Positions 45,474-55,143 of a DNA stretch of 64,000 nt are shown here, piece after piece. A program made the position numbers and the translations under genes. The stretch lies in the NCBI RefSeq assembly GCF_001429245.1, contig NZ_LMJE01000001.1, positions 1,124,309-1,188,308 of the forward strand, given 5' to 3'. The notes beneath the pieces are model-generated. The model saw only the letters and a program-made list of their open reading frames with translations. It searched no databases and was not told where the DNA came from. Position 1 is the first letter of the stretch; each line of letters starts with the position of its first letter. This DNA is from Rhizobium sp. Root274. Lineage in GTDB: Bacteria > Pseudomonadota > Alphaproteobacteria > Rhizobiales > Rhizobiaceae.

Positions 45474-46511
45474 ATGATGGACTTTGACGATTTTGGCGGC
45501 CCCTTAACCGGAAAACCCCTCTCCCAGGCCGATAAGGCAGCCGCCGTGCTGCTTGCCATGGGAAAGGGTGTCGCCGGCAAGCTGCTCAAGTATTTTACCC
45601 AGGCCGAACTGCAGACGATCATTGCGTCTGCGCAGACGCTGCGGACCATTCCGCCGGATGAACTGACCGAACTCGTCAACGAATTCGAGGACCTCTTCAC
45701 TGAGGGCGCCGGCCTGATGGACAATGCCAAGGCCATCGAGAGCATTCTCGAGGAAGGCCTGACGCCGGAGGAAGTCGACGGCCTCCTCGGTCGCCGCACC
45801 GCCTTCCAGGCATATGAGGCGTCCATTTGGGACCGGCTGCAGGACGCTGATCCCGACTTCATCGCCAAGTTCCTGATGCGCGAACACCCACAGACGGTGG
45901 CCTATATCCTCTCCATGCTGCCCTCGTCCTTCGGTGCGAAAGTGCTGCTGAAGCTGCCGGAAAGCCGGCGCGCGGACATCATGAACCGCACGGTCAATCT
46001 GAAGAATGTCAGCCCGAAGGCGGCGCAGATCATCGAGAACCGCGTGCATGACCTGATTGCCGAGATCGAAGCCGAAAAGAACTCGACGGGTTCGGCCAAG
46101 GTCGCGGAACTGATGAACGAGCTGGACAAACCCGAAGTCGACACGCTGCTGCAGTCGCTCGAGTCGATCAGCAAGGAGTCGGTCAACAAGGTGCGGCCCA
46201 AGATCTTCCTCTTCGAAGACCTGCTTGCCATGCCGCAGCGCAGCCGCGTGCTTCTGCTCAACGACATCTCAGGCGATATCCTCACCATGGCGCTTCGCGG
46301 CGCCAGTGCGGAAATCAAGGAATGCGTGCTGGCTTCGATCAGCCCGCGTTCACGCCGCATGATCGAATCGGATCTGCAGTCGGGGACCACAGGCATTAAC
46401 CCGCGCGAGATTGCGATCGCGCGCCGTGCCGTGGCTCAGGAAGCGATTCGTCTCGCCAATGCCGGTCAGATCCAGCTTAAGGAAACCGAGGGCGACAATC
46501 AGGCGGCTTGA
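45474..46511 (+). CDS. fliG: FliG, C-ring torque protein
   Basis: 345 residues. The N-terminal domain binds FliF; the middle armadillo part has EHPQTVAYILSMLPSSFGAKVLLKLPESRRADIMNR, and the C-terminal domain reads LLLNDISGDILTMALRGASAEIKECVLASISPRSRRMIESDL, carrying the charged residues that face MotA. Two tandem ATG codons are present at the start. It is separated from flhB by 181 bases that contain a strong hairpin. Confidence 0.96.
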   Translation: MMDFDDFGGPLTGKPLSQADKAAAVLLAMGKGVAGKLLKYFTQAELQTIIASAQTLRTIPPDELTELVNEFEDLFTEGAGLMDNAKAIESILEEGLTPEEVDGLLGRRTAFQAYEASIWDRLQDADPDFIAKFLMREHPQTVAYILSMLPSSFGAKVLLKLPESRRADIMNRTVNLKNVSPKAAQIIENRVHDLIAEIEAEKNSTGSAKVAELMNELDKPEVDTLLQSLESISKESVNKVRPKIFLFEDLLAMPQRSRVLLLNDISGDILTMALRGASAEIKECVLASISPRSRRMIESDLQSGTTGINPREIAIARRAVAQEAIRLANAGQIQLKETEGDNQAA

Positions 46512-46544
46512 CCGCCCGGCTCTGTTGAAAACCCCAGCGATCAT

Positions 46545-46577
46545 CCGCCCGCCGATTGAACCCCGATCGGCGGGCGG
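46545..46577 (+). terminator. Strong hairpin between fliG and flhB
   Basis: CCGCCCGCCGAT (46545-46556) and ATCGGCGGGCGG (46566-46577) form a perfect 12-bp stem with a 9-base loop, 34 bases after the fliG stop. Only TTACGTTT follows, so it may act as a partial terminator that lowers flhB expression or protects the upstream mRNA. Confidence 0.6.
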
Positions 46578-46692
46578 TTACGTTTGGTGAAGCGGTTGAG
46601 ATGACCGCCAGCCGGCGCGCCGCAGACGCGGCCGACTCGATCCTTCAGGGCGAGTGTTTCGCCAGTGCAAGCCTCCAAGGATGGCGTCGGTC

Positions 46693-47772
46693 ATGTCCGA
46701 TGAAGACGACGACAGCAAAACAGAAGACCCGACCGAAAAAAAGATGCGCGATGCGCGTGAGAAGGGCAACGTGCCCTCCTCACGAGAGTTGCCGATCTTT
46801 GCCACCGCCCTCGCCTTCTACTTCTATGCCGTCTTCTTCCTGCCGGGTGGCATGATCCGAATCAGCGAGACGCTGAAAGATATCTTTGCGCAGCCGGATC
46901 AGTGGCATATCGGCACGGCCGTGGACGTGGTGTCACTCTTTACCCATCTCGGCTGGGAGATCGGCGCCCTGCTTGCCCCGATGCTGATCATGCTCATCGT
47001 CCTCGGCGTCGGGTCGAACGTCGCGCAGCACCTTCCTGAATTCGTGCTGGAACGAATCACCCCGCAGGCGAGCCGCATTTCGCTCGCCAAGGGCTGGAGC
47101 CGCCTGTTCAGTTCGCAGGGCATGGTCGAGTTTGCGAAATCCGTCTTCAAGATCGTCGTTGTCTCAGTAGTGATGGTCTTCGCCCTGAAGGGTGAATATT
47201 TCGGCGTCATCGATACGATGTTCTCGGACCCCCAGGTCATCTTCGTCAAGTTTGCCACGATCCTGCAAAAGATGATGATCGTGATCCTGCTTGCAACGGC
47301 TTTGCTGTCGGCCATCGATGTCTTCTGGACGCGCCATCATTGGTACGAGCAGCTGCGAATGACGAAGCAGGAGATCAAGGACGAGTACAAGCAGGCGCAG
47401 GGCGATCCGGTGGTCAAAGCGCGCCAGAGATCGATTGCCCGTGACCGAGCGCGAAAGCGCATGATTTCCAACGTCCCCCGGGCGACCCTGGTGATCACCA
47501 ACCCGACCCACTATGCCGTGGCCCTGCGCTATGTGCGCGAGGAAAACGAAGCGCCCGTGGTGGTCGCGAAGGGCCAAGACCTGGTCGCGCTGAAGATCCG
47601 CGAACTCGCTCGCGAGAACGACATTCCGATTTTTGAAGATCCGCCGCTTGCGCGCTCCATGTTTGCGCAAGTCTCGGTGGATAGCGTCATACCGTCGATA
47701 TTTTATAAGGCGGTCGCCGAACTCGTTCATCGGGTTTACGCGTCCAAAGCCCCCAAAAGACGGATACGCTAG
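46693..47772 (+). CDS. flhB: FlhB, export substrate-specificity switch
   Basis: 359 residues from the ATG at 46693 ([28 protein letters not shown], the family start). ATG 46681 or GTG 46654 would add unlikely residues. Four hydrophobic segments lie between about residues 35 and 210; the cytosolic domain holds the autocleavage motif NPTH at 270-273. After cleavage FlhB switches export from rod/hook to filament substrates, guided by FliK. It is followed five bases later by an unknown ORF. Confidence 0.95.
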   Translation: MSDEDDDSKTEDPTEKKMRDAREKGNVPSSRELPIFATALAFYFYAVFFLPGGMIRISETLKDIFAQPDQWHIGTAVDVVSLFTHLGWEIGALLAPMLIMLIVLGVGSNVAQHLPEFVLERITPQASRISLAKGWSRLFSSQGMVEFAKSVFKIVVVSVVMVFALKGEYFGVIDTMFSDPQVIFVKFATILQKMMIVILLATALLSAIDVFWTRHHWYEQLRMTKQEIKDEYKQAQGDPVVKARQRSIARDRARKRMISNVPRATLVITNPTHYAVALRYVREENEAPVVVAKGQDLVALKIRELARENDIPIFEDPPLARSMFAQVSVDSVIPSIFYKAVAELVHRVYASKAPKRRIR

Positions 47773-47777
47773 CCACG

Positions 47778-48218
47778 ATGAAGAAGTGCTCCTTTACCAA
47801 CCAGCGTGAACGCATCGTGGCAGAGGCAATCAGCCCCGTGGCGAGCGAATTACGCCTTCTCGATGCTGCCGACCTTATTTCTCTTCTGCGTTTTGAACTT
47901 TATGGAAATCTTGCCGATCTCGTTTCTTCGGCAGCGGAATTGTACTTCCATCCTGGCACCGTCGTTTTCGGTGCCGGCGGGGATTACCGTCTGGAATGGG
48001 GCGGCCCGCCGGAAGTCGTGCTCGACCTGGAAATCAAGCCGCGCGGCATCACGATATACTCGCAGCTGACGCTCACGGAAGAGCATGCCGGCCTCGATAT
48101 CAAGCACATCGCGTTCCACGATACGTCCGGCGATCCGGATACGAACACGCGCATGCTGGAAGACCGCCTCAAGGAGGCGCGCTTCGTCAAGGGACAGGCG
48201 TCCCCGCTCTACGGATGA
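47778..48218 (+). CDS. Conserved-looking hypothetical protein at the end of the motA operon
   Basis: 146 residues, soluble, without a signal peptide. The first 60 residues look helical (LRLLDAADLISLLRFELYGNLADLVSSAAELYF) and the rest is beta-rich with GGDYRLEWGGPPEVVLDLEIKPRGITIYSQLTL. I do not recognise a family. It starts five bases after flhB, so it is very likely co-transcribed and perhaps coupled. It is convergent with visR, with only seven bases between the two stops. The length, clean ribosome context and domain-like layout argue for a real gene of flagellar or regulatory role. Confidence 0.75.
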   Translation: MKKCSFTNQRERIVAEAISPVASELRLLDAADLISLLRFELYGNLADLVSSAAELYFHPGTVVFGAGGDYRLEWGGPPEVVLDLEIKPRGITIYSQLTLTEEHAGLDIKHIAFHDTSGDPDTNTRMLEDRLKEARFVKGQASPLYG

Positions 48219-48225
48219 GGATGGA

Positions 48226-48975
48226 TCAGGTGATGTAGCCAAGGCGTATTGCCTTGGCGATCGCCTGGATGCGGTTAACCGAATCAAGTTTGATCGTGGC
48301 CGAACCGAGATAGGCGTTGACCGTGTGGACCGAGAGGTTCAGTCGTTCGGCAATCTCTTCGCTGATGCGTCCGTCGCCGGCCAATTGAAGGCAGGCGATT
48401 TCCCGTTCGCTCAGAGTTTCCGATGGTGCGGCACGGCGCTCGTCGAGCGAGAGAATATCAGTCATGACCTTGTAGCAGCGGCTGTGTACCGCGAGGATCA
48501 ACTCCCCCGGCAAATCCGCCCCGCCAATGGTTGGAAAGACGACGTAGCCATTGCCGACCGCCCCCAGGCGAACCGGGAACGCGATGCCGGAATAGGGCAG
48601 CAGTCTTGCTTCCAGTTGATGCACAAAAGGGGTGAAATCGGACGCGTCGAGAAAGCTCGTCTTTTCCTCCGCGCTCCACAGGATCGGCTGCGTGGACGTC
48701 TCGATGTGAGTAAGCAGCGTTTCGCCATATGCCTCGACGAATGCCTCGCGGCCGCTGGCCAAGCCCGGGCTCCAGTTTTCGAATTCAGGATCGAGGCGAC
48801 GCTTGTGCGGCAGATTTGCGCCGGCAATGCGGAAGGCGGCAAATCCGCGGGCATTCAGCGAACGCTGCAGCGACACGAGCTTCGGAAATATGTCTGAGCG
48901 GGAGGTGACCGGCCGCTGGCCAGACCAAGTGGCATCTTCCAGGATGGATCCACCCGGCCTGCTGTTGTTGGCCAT
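48226..48975 (-). CDS. visR: VisR, LuxR-type master activator of motility
   Basis: 249 residues from the ATG at 48975, which has a GAGGAGG ribosome site and sits ten bases after visN. The N-terminal 170 residues are an autoinducer-binding-like domain; the C-terminus is a LuxR helix-turn-helix (LSEREIACLQLAGDGRISEEIAERLNLSVHTVNAYLGSATIKL). VisN and VisR act together as the top regulators that switch on rem and class II flagellar genes in Sinorhizobium. The longer frame to 49017 overlaps visN and is not favoured. Confidence 0.93.
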   Translation of the reverse strand: MANNSRPGGSILEDATWSGQRPVTSRSDIFPKLVSLQRSLNARGFAAFRIAGANLPHKRRLDPEFENWSPGLASGREAFVEAYGETLLTHIETSTQPILWSAEEKTSFLDASDFTPFVHQLEARLLPYSGIAFPVRLGAVGNGYVVFPTIGGADLPGELILAVHSRCYKVMTDILSLDERRAAPSETLSEREIACLQLAGDGRISEEIAERLNLSVHTVNAYLGSATIKLDSVNRIQAIAKAIRLGYIT

Positions 48976-48985
48976 TCCGCCTCCT

Positions 48986-49732
48986 CTAGACGAGATTGTT
49001 TCGGACCGCATAGGCAATCGCCTCCGATCGTGTCTTCGTCGCTGTCTTGCGCATCACGCTGGTGATGTAGTTGTTGATCGTGTTGCGTGAGATCCCCAGG
49101 ATCGTGGCGATCTCGTCGCTGGTTTTGCCTTCCGCGATCCAGAACAGGCATTCCAGTTCGCGGTCGGTCAACTCGAAGTCGCGCTCGCTCTTCTGGCCCT
49201 TTGTCGTGGAGAGACTGACGGCATAACCTGCCAACAGTCCCACTTCCCGCAACCGCTCCGGCGACAGCACAAAATCCTGCGGGAAAAGCAGCATGAGGGC
49301 CAGGCGCGTGCGCCCGACGTTCAGCGTGATCGAGCAATACTGACGGCTGAGACCGATCGGCACATAGATGTCGTCCGGCAGGATATTGTATTTCGGCTGA
49401 AGGACCGACAGGCACTTTTCGAGTTCCGTCGACTGGGAATAACTCGTTGCAAGCTCGCTTTCGAGCCTGCGGACCATGTCGAAGGGCCAATCGGCAGCAA
49501 CAACGAAGTCCAGTCCTTCTTCCTGGACCAGATCGTAGCGCGCGAGCAGATAATTCGACGAGCCCACATACTGGCAAAGCAGCCGCAGGCAGTGGGCGAT
49601 ATCACCGGCGAGTGCGGGTGATGCAAGCTTGCGGATCAGGAGGTCTTTCGAGGTCGAGCCGTGCACAGACGTGCTGGAATCGGCCGTACGCGCCAGCCCT
49701 TCCGTTTGCCCCGTCGTCAGCTCGGCATCCAT
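48986..49732 (-). CDS. visN: VisN, LuxR-type master activator of motility
   Basis: 248 residues from the ATG at 49732 (GAGGGGACAGGG upstream). The C-terminal LuxR domain is LTDRELECLFWIAEGKTSDEIATILGISRNTINNYITSVMRKTATKTRSEAIAYAV; the N-terminal domain is of the autoinducer-binding type with no known signal. In-frame ATGs at 49789 and 49822 would extend it by 19 or 30 residues but have weaker ribosome sites. It is co-transcribed with visR, and the two are thought to work as a heterodimer. Confidence 0.92.
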   Translation of the reverse strand: MDAELTTGQTEGLARTADSSTSVHGSTSKDLLIRKLASPALAGDIAHCLRLLCQYVGSSNYLLARYDLVQEEGLDFVVAADWPFDMVRRLESELATSYSQSTELEKCLSVLQPKYNILPDDIYVPIGLSRQYCSITLNVGRTRLALMLLFPQDFVLSPERLREVGLLAGYAVSLSTTKGQKSERDFELTDRELECLFWIAEGKTSDEIATILGISRNTINNYITSVMRKTATKTRSEAIAYAVRNNLV

Positions 49733-49952
49733 CCGCCCTGTCCCCTCGATGTCACTGCCGCTCGAATAGCCGCCAGCTATGCGAATCATTTCGTCCCGAC
49801 TCAACGGCAGTCCCGCTCTCATCGTAACGAATCATGTTCATTCTAAAATATAAAGTGGCAAAGGTCACAAGCAGGTCCGGTATTGCGGGCCTGGTTAAAG
49901 AATGCGCCAGCGCGGTTCCCAATTCAATACGGCTCATCCCCCAGCATAACGG

Positions 49953-49975
49953 AAAACCGCGCCTGAAGGCGCGGT
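49953..49975 (-). terminator. Rho-independent terminator of fliF
   Basis: ACCGCGCC, a four-base loop, GGCGCGGT and then TTTCC on the minus strand, 25 bases after the fliF stop. It separates fliF from the visN promoter region (49733-49952). Confidence 0.9.
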
Positions 49976-49999
49976 CCGTACTGATTGTCTTCTTGAATG

Positions 50000-51694
50000 T
50001 CAGGCGGCGTTTTCCACAGCCCATTTGCGGAGGATCTTCGCGGCGCGTTCTTCCGAGATCTCCACCATGCGCGACAGGCGCCGTTCGGGGCCTTCCTTGA
50101 CCCGGCGGTTGAAGCCGCCATTCGGGTCGTCGTCCATGGACAGGAGATCGTCGGTGGAATCGAAGCCGAAGTCGGAACCGAAGCCGTCCATGAGACCGCC
50201 GGCACTGCCGCCACCGATGGCGGGCGAGAAGTCCGGCAGTTCGAGACCGGCTGCCTGTTCCCCGACACCGCCGGCCAGAGCCACATCGGTGCCACCACCA
50301 CCCGCCGTGCGGATCATCGGACGGATACCCATCCAGACAATCAGGAAGGCGACGGCGACGAAGGCCAGCGAGTTGATGATGCCACCAATATTGCGGCTCA
50401 GAATTTCCATTACGCCCGGGCCGGTGGCGGAATCTTCGAGCAACTGGTTTTCAAGGAAGTCCATGGCGGTCAGGGTGACGACGTCGCCACGCGCCGTATC
50501 GAGGCCGGATGCGGAGCTGACGATCTTCTGCATTTCGGCGAGATAGGCGTCGATCTTGGCCTGGTCTACAGGCTCGCCGACCATCTTGGCGATGCGGCCA
50601 CGATTGACGACCACGGCAACAGAGAGCTTTTCGACGACGTAGCTGTTCTTGACCGTCGCGACCGTCTTGCTGTTGATCTCGTAGTTGGTCTGCTCTTCCT
50701 TCTTGTCCTGCTCGTCAGAGGATTCAGGCCCACCGCCGCCGGCTTCAGGTGCGGCCTGCGGAATGTTCTGTTCCACTGTCGCTGCCGTATCCGACTGGCG
50801 CTGCAGGGACTTCTGCGCTTCCTTGGTCACACGGACCGAACGCTCAACGCGCGATTCCGGATCGTAGATCGTTTCCTGGATCTGCTGGCTGTCGGTGTTG
50901 ATCTGGGCGGTGACGCTGGAGCGGAAGTTGTCCATGCCGAGGAAGGGGGCAAGCGCCTTGTCGATGTTCGTCTCAATCTCGCGCTGGACCGACTGGACGA
51001 CGCCGAGCGACTTTGCAGCTTCTCCGCCGGTCTCGTCGCCGGCAGCAAGAAGCTGGCCGGTGGAATCGAGAATCGTCACGTCCTCGACGTTGAGGCCGGG
51101 GACCGATGAGGCGACCAGTTGACGGATCGAACCGGCCGCCTTGCGACCGGCATCCGAAGACGCCCGGATCATGACCGACGCCGTGGGCTTCTGTTCGCCA
51201 CGGCGGAAATTGCCGACATCCGGCATGACGATGTGCACGCGGGCAGCCGCGATGCCGGCGATCTGCTGGATGGTGCGTGCGACTTCACCCTCCAGCGCGC
51301 GGACACGGGTCACTTCCTGCATGAAGGAGGTCAGGCCGAGCGAACCGACATTGTCGAAGAGCTCGTAGCCGGCATTGGCGCTGTTGGGCAGGCCGCGCTC
51401 GGCGAGGAGAAGACGCGCCTTGCCTGTCATGCCGGCGCGCACCATCACGCTCGCGCCGTCGCTACCGGTTTCAAAATCGATCCCGGATTCGGCGAGCGCA
51501 ATGCTGATCTGATTCAAATCGACGGGTTCGAGGCCGACATAAAGCGTCTCGAAAGAGGGCTTGTTCACGTAAAGAGCGCCGGCAATGATGATTGCGAAGG
51601 AAACAAGGGTGACCCCGGCCATGGCCAAAAGCTTCGCCTGCCCCATCGCCGCAAAGTTTTTTGAGATCTGAAGTACTTGATTTAACAGATTCAT
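50000..51694 (-). CDS. fliF: FliF, MS-ring protein
   Basis: 564 residues from the ATG at 51694 (MNLLNQVLQISKNFAAMGQAKLLAM); the frame to 51802 has an unlikely N-terminus. It has two transmembrane helices (about 24-44 and 432-452) flanking the periplasmic ring-building motifs (RALEGEVARTIQQIAGIAAARVHIVMP). The C-terminal tail binds FliG. It is encoded alone, between the che operon and visN, and ends at a terminator. Confidence 0.96.
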   Translation of the reverse strand: MNLLNQVLQISKNFAAMGQAKLLAMAGVTLVSFAIIIAGALYVNKPSFETLYVGLEPVDLNQISIALAESGIDFETGSDGASVMVRAGMTGKARLLLAERGLPNSANAGYELFDNVGSLGLTSFMQEVTRVRALEGEVARTIQQIAGIAAARVHIVMPDVGNFRRGEQKPTASVMIRASSDAGRKAAGSIRQLVASSVPGLNVEDVTILDSTGQLLAAGDETGGEAAKSLGVVQSVQREIETNIDKALAPFLGMDNFRSSVTAQINTDSQQIQETIYDPESRVERSVRVTKEAQKSLQRQSDTAATVEQNIPQAAPEAGGGGPESSDEQDKKEEQTNYEINSKTVATVKNSYVVEKLSVAVVVNRGRIAKMVGEPVDQAKIDAYLAEMQKIVSSASGLDTARGDVVTLTAMDFLENQLLEDSATGPGVMEILSRNIGGIINSLAFVAVAFLIVWMGIRPMIRTAGGGGTDVALAGGVGEQAAGLELPDFSPAIGGGSAGGLMDGFGSDFGFDSTDDLLSMDDDPNGGFNRRVKEGPERRLSRMVEISEERAAKILRKWAVENAA

Positions 51695-51756
51695 TCTGTC
51701 TCGCACCATCAACATGAAAGGTCTGGGCGCCTTAGCCCTTGGCGAGACAATAGGAA

Positions 51757-51780
51757 GCGAAACTTGTGCGAACGTTTCGC
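51757..51780. other. Inverted repeat between cheT and fliF
   Basis: GCGAAAC (51757-51763) and GTTTCGC (51774-51780) with a 10-base spacer, 63-86 bases upstream of fliF and 68 bases past the cheT stop. It could end the che operon (TTCCT follows on the minus strand) or bind a regulator of fliF. Confidence 0.4.
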
Positions 51781-51848
51781 GGGGCGGAAAAGCCGAATTC
51801 ATTTCGGCTGTTCAGGGACGTAGGGTCGTGCCATCCGCTTGGGAATAA

Positions 51849-52238
51849 TCAGAAAAAGTCGAAATCTCCGGCCGCCTTGACCAGCGGCTGGGAGTGGCCG
51901 TGACGCAGGCCGGCGCCGAGCGCCTTCTGCATATCGGCAAGTTTGACGAGGCTGAGGGCCGTCGTCATGTCGATCATCCAGTCATTCGGAATCGCGCCGG
52001 TAATGGTGTCGATGAACTCCGCCAGCCCGCGTGCCTTTTGGACAGCCAAGTCGATCCCCTGGAGAACCTTGATGCTGTCTGCGGACGCGAGGACGTTCGG
52101 ACCGCCAAGTTCCAGCAGTTGCGGCTCCACACGCTCGATCAGATAAGCCACGTCGTGCAGCTCGCTGACGATGCGCATGAGAATTTCCGGCAGCTCCTCT
52201 TGGAAACCCTGATTGTCCGCTTTGTTTTCGTTTTGCAT
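51849..52238 (-). CDS. cheT: CheT, chemotaxis signal-termination protein
   Basis: 129 residues, helical. A CheZ-like DxxxQ motif is present as DLAVQ (residues 63-67). In Sinorhizobium CheT speeds dephosphorylation of the sink regulator CheY1 and also binds CheR. The start is the ATG at 52238; the long upstream extension of the frame to 52550 overlaps cheD and is an artefact. It is the last gene of the che operon, 13 bases after cheD. Confidence 0.9.
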   Translation of the reverse strand: MQNENKADNQGFQEELPEILMRIVSELHDVAYLIERVEPQLLELGGPNVLASADSIKVLQGIDLAVQKARGLAEFIDTITGAIPNDWMIDMTTALSLVKLADMQKALGAGLRHGHSQPLVKAAGDFDFF

Positions 52239-52251
52239 CCGATTTCCAGTA

Positions 52252-52806
52252 CTAGAAGAACTCGATTGAACTTTCCACCGGCTTGGCGACAGGTACGGGG
52301 CGCTGTTCCAGAGCGACCGTCTTCTGCGTTTCCGCGCCTGTGAGCGGATACTGCCTTGCCCGACCGCTGACCGGCCAGAATTCCAGTTTCCGGCCGTGAT
52401 CGCCGCCCGTTGACGAACCCACAACCTTGATACCTTCGTCGCGCAGGAACTGCTGAGCGAAGGCCGCATTCTGTTCGCCGACATTCGAGAATGTCGCAAT
52501 CGTCTTGGCACCCCCGAAGATCTTCGCCTCAAGGCGGTCCCTGCGGGCACCCTGCTTCAAGAGACCGTTGATCAGAAGTTCCATCAGGTGAACGCCGTAT
52601 CGGGTGGCGTCCCCGCCGCCGGCACCCGGCACTGCGGATCCCGGCAGGAGGAAGTGGTTCATGCCGCCCACACCTGCAATCGGGTCACGAATACAGGCAG
52701 CAACACACGACCCCAGGATGGTCGATAGAACCACATTCGGGTCCTTGGCCACCTTCCATTCCCCTTGAATGATATGGACGCGTTTCGCTGCCCCGTCGTC
52801 GATCAT
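52252..52806 (-). CDS. cheD: CheD, receptor glutamine deamidase
   Basis: 184 residues with the catalytic layout of CheD: Cys34 in LGSCVAACI and His51 in [10 protein letters not shown], then a conserved [21 protein letters not shown]. It deamidates specific Gln residues of chemoreceptors and assists adaptation. The start overlaps cheY2 by four bases. Confidence 0.95.
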   Translation of the reverse strand: MIDDGAAKRVHIIQGEWKVAKDPNVVLSTILGSCVAACIRDPIAGVGGMNHFLLPGSAVPGAGGGDATRYGVHLMELLINGLLKQGARRDRLEAKIFGGAKTIATFSNVGEQNAAFAQQFLRDEGIKVVGSSTGGDHGRKLEFWPVSGRARQYPLTGAETQKTVALEQRPVPVAKPVESSIEFF

Positions 52807-53192
52807 TTCAGTGCTCCGAATACAGCTTCGATCGCCGCCTTCATCTTCTCGATTGTGAAGGGCTTGGCGAGAACGTTATTGGCGCCCAACTGTGCGGCCT
52901 TCTGCACCAGGGCCCGGTCGCCCTGGGCGGTCAGGATGATGAAGGCGGCCTTCTTGGTGTTAGGATTGGTGCGCACGGCCTGCAGAAGACCCAATCCATC
53001 CATCTTCGGCATGTTGAAGTCCGAGATGACCAGATGATGGGGCTGCTGCTCCATGATCTTCATGCCCTGCTCGCCGTCACCGGCGGCAGTGATCTGCTTG
53101 AAGCCGAGCTGGGTCAGCGCGTCACTGAGGAGGAGGCGACTTGTGACCTGATCGTCGACGATCAGAACTTTGATTTTTTCGGCTAGGGACAT
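52803..53192 (-). CDS. cheY2: CheY2, motor-binding response regulator
   Basis: A 129-residue single receiver domain. The phospho-acceptor is Asp58 in VISDFNMP; the acidic pair is in IVDDQ, Thr in ILTAQ and Lys in LAKPF. In Sinorhizobium CheY2-P slows the unidirectional motor. It is coupled to cheB (one-base overlap) and cheD (four-base overlap), unlike CheY1, which lies at the other end of the operon. Confidence 0.94.
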   Translation of the reverse strand: MSLAEKIKVLIVDDQVTSRLLLSDALTQLGFKQITAAGDGEQGMKIMEQQPHHLVISDFNMPKMDGLGLLQAVRTNPNTKKAAFIILTAQGDRALVQKAAQLGANNVLAKPFTIEKMKAAIEAVFGALK

Positions 53193-54241
53193 TATTCGAT
53201 ACCTTCTTTTCGGGCGGCAGTGAGTTTGAGGATTTCCTCCCCAATGGAAGTCAGGGGTAGCTGGTGCTCTACGGCGCCTAATTCATGGGCGACGCGCGGC
53301 ATTCCGTAGACCACACAGGTCTTTTCGTTCTGGCCGATCGTGCGTGCGCCAGCATGGCGCATCTTCAGCAGCCCAGATGCTCCGTCGCGTCCCATCCCCG
53401 TGAGGATGACGCCAACAGCGTTGCGTCCAGCGAGTTCAGCGACAGAATCGAACAGCACGTCCACCGAAGGACGATGGCCATTGACCGGTGCACGCTCGAT
53501 CAGGCGGCAACACGGTGCGTTGACGTTGGACACCTGAAGGTGGCGCTCGCCGCCCGGAGCCAGATAGATCTTGCCGATCTCCAGGCGGGCACCATCCGTT
53601 GCTTCTTCGACCACAGGGGCGCAGAGGCGGTTCAGGCGCTCGGCGAAGCTCTTGGTGAAGGTCGGCGGCATATGCTGCGTGATCACCGTCGGCGGGCAAT
53701 TGCGCGGGAATTTCTGCAGAACCGCGATCAGTGCTTCGACACCGCCGGTCGACGAGCCGATGGCAACGATCTTGCGGCCGACGCGGAAGTCGGCGATCGC
53801 GGCCTGCTGAACCGGCATGGCCTGCACAGGCGCATGATTGTAGCGGTGTTGAGACCGGGCGGCTGCCTTGACCTTGTCCGCGAGTTCGCCAAACGGGCGC
53901 GGCTCGCCGGGTTGCGGTTTCGCCACACAGTCGAAGGCGCCGATTTCGAGCGCTGCGAGTGTCGCCTCAGCGCCGCGATGGGTCATGGTCGAGACCATGA
54001 TCACCGGCATCGGCCGAAGCTTCATGATCTTTTCGAGGAACTCGAGGCCGTTCATGTTCGGCATCTCGATGTCGAGTGTAACGACGTCGGGATTGAGCTG
54101 CTTGATGGCGGCGCGCGCCTCCATCGCGTCACCGGCCTGGCCGATGACACTGACATCCGGGTCCTGGTTCAGGACAGCCGTGATCAGTCCACGCATGGTC
54201 GGGCTGTCATCGACAACGAGAACGCGGGCAGGAGAAGCCAT
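53192..54241 (-). CDS. cheB: CheB, receptor methylesterase/deamidase
   Basis: 349 residues: an N-terminal receiver with Asp57 in VTLDIEMP, a linker (about 128-150), and a methylesterase domain with the triad Ser164 (GSSTGG), His190 (TQHMPP) and Asp286 (GMGRDG). Phosphorylation by CheA activates receptor demethylation. The start shares one base with the cheR stop. Confidence 0.97.
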   Translation of the reverse strand: MASPARVLVVDDSPTMRGLITAVLNQDPDVSVIGQAGDAMEARAAIKQLNPDVVTLDIEMPNMNGLEFLEKIMKLRPMPVIMVSTMTHRGAEATLAALEIGAFDCVAKPQPGEPRPFGELADKVKAAARSQHRYNHAPVQAMPVQQAAIADFRVGRKIVAIGSSTGGVEALIAVLQKFPRNCPPTVITQHMPPTFTKSFAERLNRLCAPVVEEATDGARLEIGKIYLAPGGERHLQVSNVNAPCCRLIERAPVNGHRPSVDVLFDSVAELAGRNAVGVILTGMGRDGASGLLKMRHAGARTIGQNEKTCVVYGMPRVAHELGAVEHQLPLTSIGEEILKLTAARKEGIE

Positions 54242-55143
54242 TACTTGCGCCCTCCCTGCTTGCCGAGATAGCGGTAGGTGGTGATGCCGATATTGTCGAA
54301 ATCATTCTTTGCGTCGCCGGAGACGCGCTCCGAGTGACCGATATAGAGATGGCCGCCAACCGGCAGCAGCTCGCAGAACCGGTTCCAGATGCGCACCTGG
54401 GTGGGCTCGTCGAAATAGATCACGACGTTGCGGCAGAAGATGACGTCGAACTTGCCCTTGAACGGCCACTGGGCCATCAGGTTCAACTCGTTATAAGTGA
54501 TCAGCCGCTTCAGGCGGTCATCGACCTGCCATTTGCGGCGGCCGGCGATCTCGACCTCCTTGAACCACTGCTTGCGCATGGCGGGCGATACCGTTTCCAG
54601 CGCCTGCTCGTCATACGCACCCTGGCGGGCGATTGCGAGGATCTTCGGATCGATATCGGTGGCGAGGATCTTGAAGTCGTAGTCCAGGACATTCGGAAAT
54701 GCCTGAAAGACCGTGAGAGCGATCGAATAGGGCTCCTGACCGTCGGAGCTTGCAGCCGACCAGATGCGGACACGACCACCCGACTTGGCGCGCTGGATCA
54801 GACCGGGCAATACCTCGTCCCGCAGGTGTTCGAAATGGTGGTTCTCGCGGAAAAAGCGGGTGAAGTTGGTGGTCAGGTGCGACAGCATCTCGCGACGCTC
54901 GGCGGCACCTTCAGGCGAAGACACCAGCTGGCAGTAGGCGCGGAAGCCCGACAGGCCCAGATTGCGGATGTGCTTCGACAGGCGCGAATAGACCAGCGAC
55001 GCCTTGGAATCATTGAGCGCGATCCCGGCATCCGAGTAGATCATTGATGCAATCTCGTTCAGATCCCGACGGGTCAGCGGGTATTCGCCGCTGGCCAGGA
55101 CTTCGTCGTCGGATAGACGGGATGTGCTCATTGCGATCGTCAT
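54241..55143 (-). CDS. cheR: CheR, receptor methyltransferase
   Basis: 300 residues from the ATG at 55143, which overlaps the cheW stop in ATGA; ATG 55131 is an alternative. An N-terminal helical domain precedes the SAM-binding domain ([50 protein letters not shown]). It methylates chemoreceptor glutamates. The much longer frame to 55533 is an artefact that runs through cheW. Confidence 0.95.
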   Translation of the reverse strand: MTIAMSTSRLSDDEVLASGEYPLTRRDLNEIASMIYSDAGIALNDSKASLVYSRLSKHIRNLGLSGFRAYCQLVSSPEGAAERREMLSHLTTNFTRFFRENHHFEHLRDEVLPGLIQRAKSGGRVRIWSAASSDGQEPYSIALTVFQAFPNVLDYDFKILATDIDPKILAIARQGAYDEQALETVSPAMRKQWFKEVEIAGRRKWQVDDRLKRLITYNELNLMAQWPFKGKFDVIFCRNVVIYFDEPTQVRIWNRFCELLPVGGHLYIGHSERVSGDAKNDFDNIGITTYRYLGKQGGRK

